Source: an uncultured Clostridia bacterium (lineage in GTDB: Bacteria; Bacillota; Clostridia; Christensenellales; UBA1242). Taken from it: a stretch of 6,215 nt of DNA. Location of the stretch: NCBI GenBank assembly GCA_937893125.1, contig CALBHW010000051.1, positions 1-6,215 on the forward strand, written 5' to 3'. The notes below the pieces were generated by a model, which saw nothing but the letters and a program-made list of their open reading frames with translations, had not been told where the DNA came from and searched no databases. The position numbers were made by a program, and so were the translations under genes. This document shows positions 1 through 6,215 of this stretch, one piece after another; position 1 is the stretch's first letter; each line of letters begins with the position of its first letter.

Positions 1-161
1 GCGAACCTAGACCTATATCCGACTTTAAAGGTGTAGAAGAAAAGTATTATGACGGACTGAGACTTGCTGAGCAACCATATAACATTTGTCAAGACCAAGG
101 TGACGCAAGATATATTGATTATGTCGACTTTGTAAATAGTTGGAAAAACAATAGTAAGTAA
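1..161 (+). CDS. Unrecognised protein, C-terminal 52 residues (5' end outside window)
   Basis: One frame is open from the left edge (first full codon at position 3) to a TAA stop at 159-161; the other two forward frames hit stops within the first 40 bases. The visible tail is polar and charged, rich in Asp, Tyr, Glu and Asn, and runs from EPRPISDFKG to FVNSWKNNSK. It has no membrane segment, cysteine cluster or sorting signal. It contains a TGG tryptophan codon, which fits the standard code. I do not recognise the family. The lysine/asparagine-rich end looks like a natural soluble C-terminus. Downstream there is no second gene, only a folded repeat region and then an intrinsic terminator about 440 bases away. 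The coding call rests only on the open frame and composition, so it is moderately confident. Confidence 0.6.
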   Translation, partial: EPRPISDFKGVEEKYYDGLRLAEQPYNICQDQGDARYIDYVDFVNSWKNNSK

Positions 162-242
162 AATAGTAAAACTACCCCCTTGCAAGGGGCAACCTAAAAA
201 AAGATTAAATTTATGACAAGTGGTGGGGTGTAAAAATGGGGT

Positions 243-287
243 CCCCGAAAATAGCAGTAAAGCGTATGCTTTACGAAATTTTTGGGG
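243..287 (+). other. Two-tier hairpin inside the repeat element
   Basis: The outer stem pairs CCCCGAAAAT (243-252) with ATTTTTGGGG (278-287), 10 bp including one G-U pair. An internal loop follows. The inner stem pairs GTAAAGC (257-263) with GCTTTAC (268-274), 7 perfect base pairs closed by the tetraloop GTAT. The single G-U pair is stable only when the + strand is transcribed (A-C on the other strand), a weak hint that the + strand RNA is the functional form. Just upstream GGGGTCCCC (238-246) offers an alternative pairing for the same C-run. Confidence 0.65.
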
Positions 288-294
288 TTAAGGA

Positions 295-351
295 GAGCCC
301 GCCCATAAGTTGAGTGGTTGCGAGAGTAACCCGAACAAGCGGGCGTGGCTC
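295..351 (+). other. Long hairpin with GNRA-capped inner stem
   Basis: GAGCCCGCCC (295-304) pairs with GGGCG and GGCTC (341-345 and 347-351), giving 10 G/C-rich pairs with a single bulged T at 346. Inside it GGTTGC (316-321) pairs with GTAACC (326-331) around GAGA, a GNRA tetraloop, with one G-U pair. GNRA loops are a hallmark of folded RNA, and both wobble-compatible stems favour the + strand transcript. No known riboswitch or ncRNA family was recognised. Confidence 0.6.
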
Positions 352-405
352 GACGCGCAAGGGGGAGTGGTCTCGTAGAGACCGAGGGGGTAGTACAATT
401 GGGCA

Positions 406-427
406 ACTTAATTGATTATAATTAAGT
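406..427. repeat. AT-rich inverted repeat between the two GC-rich repeats
   Basis: ACTTAATT (406-413) and AATTAAGT (420-427) are perfect 8-bp inverted repeats around GATTAT. It sits in the 43-bp gap between the 171-394 element and the 438-486 repeat. There is no T-tract after it, so it is not a terminator. Confidence 0.45.
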
Positions 428-437
428 GGTAAAAAAC

Positions 438-486
438 AGTAAAACTACCCCTTTGTCGGCGAAGTCTCCTTGTCATAGGGGGAGCC
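438..486. repeat. Short palindromic intergenic repeat, second copy of the family
   Basis: It begins with AGTAAAACTACCCC (438-451), identical to 165-178 at the left end of the first element. CCCCT (448-452) pairs with AGGGG (477-481), followed by weaker internal pairing around GGCGAAGTCTCC. The sequence ends GGGGGAGCC. The pattern of CTACCCC at one end, a variable inner hairpin and GGGGGAG at the other also fits 357-394 read in reverse, so the window seems to hold several related short palindromic repeats. The inner part differs between copies while the outer C/G runs are conserved, as in hairpin repeats kept by compensatory change. Confidence 0.55.
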
Positions 487-596
487 AGAAAAAACAATAG
501 AGTAAGTTTTCCTTATGAATAGGACGTGTGGTTTAACAATTAAATTAAAGACTTTAATAATTGAAGTTTAGTGGTTATAAAAATAATAGTTTAACT

Positions 597-625
597 AAAA
601 GAGTGCTTTTAAAGCGCTCTTTTTG
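597..625 (+). terminator. Rho-independent terminator, possibly bidirectional
   Basis: AAAAGAGTGCTT (597-608) pairs with AAGCGCTCTTTT (612-623), 12 bp with one G-U pair and a TTA loop, followed by a T-run (620-624). The A-run at 597-600 gives a T-run on the opposite strand, so it could also stop leftward transcription. It insulates the LRR gene's promoters from anything read through the partial CDS and the repeat region. Confidence 0.75.
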
Positions 626-712
626 TATATTGTTTGCTTAAAATCCCCCAAAAAATGAAGATTTTTCAAGGTAAAAAGACAAAAAATTTCTAAAAAAAGT
701 GGTTAAATTTGC

Positions 713-751
713 TTGACATGGGGGGGGGGGGGGGGGGGCGGTCGCTATACT
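713..751 (+). promoter_or_regulatory. P1: promoter with poly-G spacer, probably phase-variable
   Basis: A consensus -35 box TTGACA (713-718) and a near-consensus -10 box TATACT (746-751) are separated by 27 bp, of which 19 are an uninterrupted G-run. The usual sigma-A spacing is about 17 bp, so as written the promoter should be weak or off. Shortening the G-run to 9 would give 17 bp. A-rich DNA at about 679-697 precedes the -35 and may act as an UP-like element. Transcription would run into the LRR gene at 967 after a leader of roughly 200 nt. The boxes are seen; phase variation is inferred. Confidence 0.6.
720..738 (+). repeat. Homopolymer tract of 19 Gs
   Basis: Nineteen consecutive G residues lie in a strongly AT-rich intergenic region, where chance essentially cannot produce them. 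Such mononucleotide runs change length by slipped-strand mispairing. A run this long can also form a G-quadruplex on the coding strand. Its length in this sequence should be treated as one state of a population and as uncertain. Confidence 0.9.
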
Positions 752-763
752 GTATATATAGCG
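743..763. promoter_or_regulatory. Dyad overlapping the P1 -10 box (possible operator)
   Basis: CGCTATA (743-749) and TATAGCG (757-763) are perfect inverted repeats with a 7-bp centre. The left arm contains most of the P1 -10 box, and the dyad spans the expected start of transcription. A repressor bound there would block P1. No regulator is encoded in the window, so an operator role is only an inference; the alternating TA content makes chance plausible. Confidence 0.35.
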
Positions 764-787
764 GAATATAGGCGTTGTAAAAACTAT

Positions 788-816
788 TTGACTTGTTGGT
801 GGATTACCGCTATAAT
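788..816 (+). promoter_or_regulatory. P2: strong fixed promoter of the LRR gene
   Basis: TTGACT (788-793) and a perfect TATAAT (811-816) are separated by exactly 17 bp. The predicted start is near 823, leaving a leader of about 144 nt before the ATG at 967. The seven bases CGCTATA at its -10 (808-814) also occur at the P1 -10 (743-749), and both -35 boxes begin TTGAC. The two promoters may therefore be related by duplication or respond to a common factor. Confidence 0.7.
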
Positions 817-954
817 TATTGAGTAAATACTTGCTTTTAATTTAGTATAAAAAAACTAATTGTGACTTAAATAAAAAAATGTTTTTTTACTTCAATGCAA
901 TGGACTAAAAAGGATAAACTGTTTTGGAATACAGATACTATATTTATCAAAAGA

Positions 955-961
955 GAAAGGG
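955..961 (+). promoter_or_regulatory. Ribosome binding site fixing the LRR gene start
   Basis: GAAAGGG lies 5 bases before the ATG at 967 and resembles the anti-16S core AAAGGAGG. The in-frame ATG at 895 has no such site, only T-rich sequence before it, and would put a charged 24-residue extension in front of a clear signal sequence. This supports 967 as the start. Confidence 0.6.
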
Positions 962-966
962 AAAAA

Positions 967-3078
967 ATGAAAAATAAGGTGTTAATTATTGCAAGTTGTT
1001 GTGTGTGTATGTTTGTTGTGGCACTTGTCACAACTATTCTTGTTCTTGCAAGTGGTAATCACGATGTAAGTAGCAACCTTAGTGTAATTTATGTTGCAAG
1101 TGAAATTGGTGGGTCGGTCAGTGCAACATACAAGGTGGGCGACAATGAAACAAAAAATATGACAAATGGTAGTGGTGAAACAGTTATCAATTTTGGTTCG
1201 GATAAGCCACAAACTCTTTCGCTTTTATCACCAAATGAAGCGATAAATTTGTTGTATGGCGAAGATGTTGTGCTTACATATACTTTTACAAACGCGGGCG
1301 AAGAATATTATGCCAATATGGCTTATAGCGATACGGACACGCCTTATACGAATTTGATTTTTAGATACAAGTCGGGAGATGAAACCGAATATTCGACAAC
1401 TGGAAGTACATATGTTGTTGTGCCAAGACTTGGAACAGCGACCTTTTCAGTTAAGATTTCAATTGATAAAGCGTATTTGAATGCCGACCTAAAAGGCACA
1501 ATCGACTGGGCGCTAGTCAAAGAAAAAACACAAGTTTTGGATAAAAAAGTGTCACTTTGTTTTTCAAATAATGCGGGCTCAATTGTAAATCAAGATTTGT
1601 TTACCTATGAAACAAGAGAAAAAGACGGCGTAACGCAATTTAAAATCATTGGTGCAACCCCAATAATTGAAAACGCAACGACAAGTGATTTTGTAAATGG
1701 AAATTTTGATAATAGGGCAACAATTGCGTCAACGGGTAAAATTACAAATGTAAGTGATATTACAAATAGTAGTGGTGCGGAGTTTTACTATTTTTGCACA
1801 AACCCAGCAGTCGTAAGTTCGACTGGCTACAATGACCCAAAGAATATTTACTATACATCAACACAAGACAACACACTTGAAAGTTGGTACGATATGCCAA
1901 CGCAAGATTTAACTATCTATTCGTGCTTTATGACCCCAAATTACACAACAGAAACAGTCTATTCGGGAAGTGCAAGCCAAGTCATCATTTCAAACAAAGT
2001 AAAAACCTTAGTCGAAGGCGCCTTTTACCGCTCAACAATGACCGATGTCGTCATCCCACAAAGTGTAGTTACTATGGAAGACGGGAATGTGGTTTCGAAT
2101 AGTTTTTCAGGAGTTTTTGCCTCTTGTAAAAATCTTGGGGAAGTCGTTATACCAAATAGTATTGTGGAAATTCCAGTATTTTGTTTTGCGCAATGCAGTC
2201 AAATGGCTAATATTACTATTGGGCATGGCGTTAAAAGAATCAAGTATGATGCTTTTATATATACTCCAAATGTTGCCGAGTTAATTATCCCAGAAGGAGT
2301 TGAAATTTTGGAAACTCAGGCTCTTTATGGTATGAGTGGAATAAAAAAATTATCTTTACCTTTTACTCTTATGTATGTTGGCGACTCTGTGCTTCGTGAT
2401 TGCTTGAGTCTAACTGAAATTACGATTTCACCTAATTGCGAATATGTTGAAGTTAAGAATAATTGTATAATAAGAAAAACAGATAAAGCTTTGGTGGGTG
2501 CTTGCAAAAACTCTGTTTTTCCAAACGACGGCAGTATTGAAAGAATAGAAAGCTTTATATTTGGGCAAACTAAAGTGACCGATATATATATTCCTGCAAG
2601 TGTAAATTATATTAATGGTCAAGCATTTGCTGGAATGACAAGAGATTTTACGGTAGATAGTAATAATGAAACCTTTTTTGTAAGTGGAAATTGTATAATT
2701 AACAAAAAGACAAAAGAATTGACTTGTGGAACAACCAATTCTATAATCCCTACCGATGGGAGTGTAACGAGTATAGGAGATAGTGCTTTCTTTTATTCAT
2801 ATTTTGAAGAAATATCTATACCAAATTCTGTGACAAATATTGGTCATCTTGCCTTTGGGTGGTGTGTAGTATTAAAGACTATAACTTTGCCAAATAACCT
2901 AAACAATATAGGTGCTAATGCATTTAGAAATTGTTCAGAGCTTACCAGTGTAACTTTTGCAGATACAAGCAAGACTTGGACGGCAAATTCTCAGACGATT
3001 TCGGTAACTGACCCAGCGCAAAATGCTACTTATTTTAAATTAACTTACAGGGCTTACGCTTGGACAAAAAATGTTTAA
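967..3078 (+). CDS. Secreted or membrane-anchored BspA-like leucine-rich-repeat (LRR_5) surface protein
   Basis: The protein has 703 residues and a probable role in adhesion or surface interaction, as known for BspA-family proteins; the ligand is unknown. Residues 1-30 form a signal sequence or anchor (MKNK, then hydrophobic 5-28). Residues about 35-190 are beta-strand rich, with alternating Val/Thr/Ser and a stretch ending GTIDWALV; this resembles secreted TasA/camelysin-like beta-sandwich proteins, which is a tentative assignment. Residues about 275-325 (SWYDMPTQDLTIYSCF) look like a short bacterial repeat-type linker. Residues about 345-665 carry BspA-type LRRs with the recurring pattern AFxxCxxLxxIxIPxxVxxIG. 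They are interrupted by two similar cassettes (about 491-527 and 567-605) of the form NCIIxKxTKxL...NSxxPxDGSxxxI. The tail, with TWTANSQTISVTDPAQNATY and a final aromatic AYAW, resembles the usual end of such proteins. There is no LPXTG motif or C-terminal membrane segment. It is a single-gene unit with promoters P1 and P2 upstream and a terminator at 3249-3281. Confidence 0.85.
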   Translation: MKNKVLIIASCCVCMFVVALVTTILVLASGNHDVSSNLSVIYVASEIGGSVSATYKVGDNETKNMTNGSGETVINFGSDKPQTLSLLSPNEAINLLYGEDVVLTYTFTNAGEEYYANMAYSDTDTPYTNLIFRYKSGDETEYSTTGSTYVVVPRLGTATFSVKISIDKAYLNADLKGTIDWALVKEKTQVLDKKVSLCFSNNAGSIVNQDLFTYETREKDGVTQFKIIGATPIIENATTSDFVNGNFDNRATIASTGKITNVSDITNSSGAEFYYFCTNPAVVSSTGYNDPKNIYYTSTQDNTLESWYDMPTQDLTIYSCFMTPNYTTETVYSGSASQVIISNKVKTLVEGAFYRSTMTDVVIPQSVVTMEDGNVVSNSFSGVFASCKNLGEVVIPNSIVEIPVFCFAQCSQMANITIGHGVKRIKYDAFIYTPNVAELIIPEGVEILETQALYGMSGIKKLSLPFTLMYVGDSVLRDCLSLTEITISPNCEYVEVKNNCIIRKTDKALVGACKNSVFPNDGSIERIESFIFGQTKVTDIYIPASVNYINGQAFAGMTRDFTVDSNNETFFVSGNCIINKKTKELTCGTTNSIIPTDGSVTSIGDSAFFYSYFEEISIPNSVTNIGHLAFGWCVVLKTITLPNNLNNIGANAFRNCSELTSVTFADTSKTWTANSQTISVTDPAQNATYFKLTYRAYAWTKNV

Positions 3079-3198
3079 TAAAAGCACAAGAAATGTTGTA
3101 AAATTTTAAAGCGAATAATTTTTTTAGTAGTTTTAAATAAGTAGTTAAGATGTTTTAAAGCAATTTGAAGTTAATTTTAATAAAATCAAAAATAAAAA

Positions 3199-3233
3199 AG
3201 TACTGGCGAGAAGTAAAGCCCGTAGGGGCACTG
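3199..3233. other. GC-rich hairpin island in the 3' UTR of the LRR gene
   Basis: In otherwise A/T-only DNA, GCCC (3218-3221) pairs with GGGC (3226-3229) around GTAG. An alternative stem pairs GGC (3205-3207) with GCC (3218-3220), so the two are mutually exclusive. It lies 16 bases before the terminator stem. This aptamer-then-terminator geometry resembles a riboswitch, but no gene follows and I could not match it to a known riboswitch class. It could also be the end of a decayed mobile element. Confidence 0.3.
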
Positions 3234-3248
3234 AAAACAAAAAGGACT

Positions 3249-3281
3249 TAGGAAGAAATTTTAGGTTTCTTCCTATTTTTT
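3249..3281 (+). terminator. Rho-independent terminator of the LRR gene
   Basis: TAGGAAGAAA (3249-3258) and TTTCTTCCTA (3266-3275) form a perfect 10-bp stem with loop TTTTAGG, followed by six Ts (3276-3281). It lies 171 bases after the LRR stop codon with no gene between them, so it most likely ends that transcript. Confidence 0.85.
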
Positions 3282-3860
3282 GTGTTTAAGGGTGTGTTTT
3301 GCAAAAAAAATTTAACTAAAGATAGGCAGTTATAAAAAAGCAATATTGTTGTAAGTTGAGACTGCGAATTTGTTTGTGGGCTTAGACTAATTATTGCTTA
3401 AACTAGCAATACCACATTTTCGCTAAGTTGCTAAATGTCGATTGATTTATCTTTTACAAAGCAACGACATATATTATATATATTATATTATTTTACATAT
3501 AAACATATATAAAAGGAAATTCGGTAGTTCCCTAGGGGTAAGTTATAATTTTTTTTATCAGACTTACAAATTAAAAACTTATCCACAAAAAAATGTGGTA
3601 TTACTAGTTCAAATAATAGTTGGTCTGAGCCCGCTACTGGTTTTCTTAAATGTAGCAAAAATGACTGATGTTTTGAAAAGAAGTTCTTTTAGAGCGATAG
3701 TTTTAAAATTGTTGAGATGAAATTAACCAACAATGGAAAGAGATTTAATATTTTTCAAGTGGTAGGTTAAAATTCTTTATTGTTTTTCCTTTTTTTAATC
3801 GAATTTTTTTGGTGAAAAGTTGGAATTTTTGGCGAAATTGGGAGCAAAAATGGGGTAATT
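3282..3860. other. Gene-free AT-rich interval with scattered hairpins
   Basis: No supportable gene is seen. The only long frame (3442-3720) starts at TTG, lacks a ribosome binding site and is of low complexity. Visible structures are TATTGCT/AGCAATA (3392-3398 with 3405-3411), ATGTCG plus TTG paired with CAA plus CGACAT (3435-3444 with 3462-3470), an almost pure A/T stretch at about 3467-3514, and CCCTAGGG (3530-3537), an 8-nt palindrome. No tRNA fold was found. The hairpins could belong to a small RNA, but no clear promoter and terminator pair was found around them. Confidence 0.5.
3579..3587 (+). promoter_or_regulatory. Perfect consensus DnaA box (single)
   Basis: TTATCCACA matches the bacterial DnaA-box consensus exactly. 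It lies about 65 bases after an almost pure A/T stretch. Only one box was found by eye, whereas origins have clusters, so this is more likely a stray site or chance than an origin. Confidence 0.3.
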
Positions 3861-3863
3861 TTG

Positions 3864-3892
3864 CGAACACTCGGCAAGGTGTTCGGATTTTT
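3864..3892 (+). terminator. Terminator-like hairpin just before the rRNA promoter
   Basis: CGAACAC (3864-3870) pairs perfectly with GTGTTCG (3879-3885) around an 8-base loop, followed by GA and five Ts (3888-3892). The stem is short and the T-run modest, so it may be a weak terminator that shields the rRNA promoter from upstream transcription, or just a hairpin. Confidence 0.4.
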
Positions 3893-3906
3893 CGCGAATT
3901 TTGGGC

Positions 3907-3964
3907 AAAAAAATTAAAAAAAATGAAAAAAGTTATTGACTTGCTTTTTTAGGTGTGGTATTCT
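3907..3964 (+). promoter_or_regulatory. Strong rRNA-type promoter with A-tract UP element
   Basis: TTGACT (3936-3941) and TATTCT (3959-3964) are separated by 17 bp. A-tracts at 3907-3930 lie directly upstream of the -35, the usual position of an UP element that boosts rRNA promoters. The predicted start is near 3971, a G at the foot of the first leader hairpin. It shares TTGACTTG with P2 of the LRR gene. The next gene downstream is the 23S rRNA. Confidence 0.75.
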
Positions 3965-3970
3965 TGCATT

Positions 3971-4283
3971 GTCGTTAGCGAAAGCGCGACTGTGCTGATG
4001 CACAACAAATAGTACCATCACAACTGCATATTTAATTTATTAGAGAAGACAAATATCGAGTTTGTTAGATTTTAACAATTTAACAAAACGCTAATATAAA
4101 AGAAAAAGTTATCTGTTAGAAATAACACATAAGTTTTTTCGTTTGTAACGTGTAATATGTATTTTCAATTTTAAATCAGTTAAACCGATTTTGAATAAAA
4201 AATTCAATTACGCTGAGTAATAACAAGAAATGTCAAGATTATCATTTTAGATTTTTGTAAAGCAAAAATGATGTTGATCATAA
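3971..4283 (+). other. Leader of the 23S rRNA transcript
   Basis: About 313 nt separate the predicted start from the mature 23S end. It opens with two hairpins, GTCG/CGAC (3971-3974 with 3987-3990) enclosing GC-GAAA-GC, and TGTGC/GCACA (3991-3995 with 4000-4004). Later come TTGAAT/ATTCAA (4191-4196 with 4202-4207) and ATTTTTG/CAAAAAT (4251-4257 with 4263-4269). TTGATC (4274-4279) can pair with GATCAA at the 23S 5' end (4284-4289). No tRNA, no 16S 3' end and no clear boxA antitermination motif were found. The late hairpins may guide processing, but the 3' partner strand lies outside the window. Confidence 0.6.

Positions 4284-6215
<1,932 letters not shown>

Larger units (their letters stand above)
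171..394. repeat. MITE-like element with 10-bp inverted termini and internal hairpins
   Basis: The ends ACTACCCCCT (171-180) and AGGGGGTAGT (385-394) are exact inverted repeats. The left end also contains the 14-nt palindrome CCCCTTGCAAGGGG (176-189). The right end contains GGTCTC-GTA-GAGACC (369-383). Two more stable hairpins lie between (243-287 and 295-351). The interior is clearly more GC-rich than the flanks and has no credible reading frame, since the only long frame (minus strand, 194-406) lacks protein character. The dinucleotide TA lies just outside CCCCCT and AGGGGG on both sides, which would fit a TA target duplication, although TA is too short to prove one. I recall similar folded intergenic repeats from uncultured gut Clostridia, but this is memory, not a search. 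It could instead be a composite of several short repeats or a structured RNA. Confidence 0.6.

Noticed and set aside
194..406. 70-residue minus-strand open frame
   Set aside because: It lies wholly within the folded repeat region, has no ribosome binding site, and its composition (Pro/Arg/Ser from GC-rich hairpins) is that of a non-coding repeat.
165..486. CRISPR array
   Set aside because: Only two direct copies of a 14-bp unit are present, 273 bases apart, with no regular spacers and no cas genes.
870..892. A-run then T-run hairpin in the LRR leader as an attenuator
   Set aside because: The stem would be only A-T pairs with almost no loop, so it should not be stable enough to act as a terminator.
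895..966. Upstream in-frame ATG extending the LRR protein by 24 residues
   Set aside because: It has no ribosome binding site and would place a charged stretch before a clear signal sequence. The ATG at 967 has GAAAGGG at a suitable distance.
988..999. Lipobox-like Ile-Ala-Ser-Cys at residues 8-11 of the LRR protein
   Set aside because: The hydrophobic segment before it is only about six residues and continues long past the cysteine, unlike a lipoprotein signal; a normal signal or anchor is more likely.
3199..3233. ZTP (pfl) or cyclic-di-GMP riboswitch
   Set aside because: A fragment like ACTGGCG recalls ZTP aptamers, but the downstream conserved block and pseudoknot partners are missing; no other class fits.
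3601..3640. GTTCAAAT resembling a tRNA T-loop
   Set aside because: The flanking bases do not form a T-stem, and no anticodon arm, D-arm or acceptor stem can be placed upstream.
3442..3720. 92-residue plus-strand open frame starting at TTG
   Set aside because: It has no ribosome binding site, a low-complexity Ile/Tyr-rich start caused by A/T repeats, no recognisable family and no partner gene.

Overview
The window looks like part of an AT-rich genome from a low-GC Gram-positive lineage (Bacillota, probably an uncultured Clostridia or Bacilli/Mollicutes-related gut-type bacterium). The basis is A/T-rich intergenic DNA, consensus sigma-A type promoters, U-tailed intrinsic terminators, a BspA-type leucine-rich-repeat protein and the general character of the 23S rRNA. 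This placement is an inference. Tryptophan is encoded by TGG and no in-frame TGA is used, so the genetic code looks standard.

Layout, left to right, all on the + strand. (1) 1-161 is the 3' end of an unrecognised CDS. (2) 162-625 has no gene. It holds a GC-rich, strongly folded, MITE-like repeat region: an element at about 171-394 with exact 10-bp inverted termini and two large internal hairpins, then a second hairpin repeat at 438-486 that shares a 14-bp exact direct repeat with the first. An intrinsic terminator lies at 597-625. (3) 626-966 is the control region of the next gene. It contains TTGACA and TATACT promoter boxes separated by a spacer carrying 19 consecutive Gs, followed by a second, ideal promoter (TTGACT-17-TATAAT). 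(4) 967-3078 encodes a 703-residue secreted or anchored protein with a beta-sandwich-like N-terminal half and a C-terminal BspA/LRR_5 domain. (5) 3079-3935 is non-coding. It has a small GC-rich hairpin island, a strong terminator at 3249-3281, several AT-rich hairpins and one perfect DnaA box. (6) 3907-3964 is a strong A-tract-supported promoter that reads, through a leader of about 313 nt, straight into (7) a 23S rRNA gene (4284 to the window end, about two thirds of the gene). No 16S rRNA lies upstream in the window.

Two points stand out. First, the surface-protein gene appears to have a phase-variable promoter: the G-tract sits exactly between the -35 and -10 boxes, so slippage would change their spacing. 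The current spacer is 27 bp, and 9 Gs would give the ideal 17 bp. A second fixed promoter with a related core lies just downstream, suggesting a tunable high level on top of a constant baseline. Second, the 23S gene seems to be transcribed from its own promoter, unlinked from 16S, which is uncommon in Bacillota. The genes are not obviously functionally related; the window looks like a surface-protein locus beside an rRNA locus.
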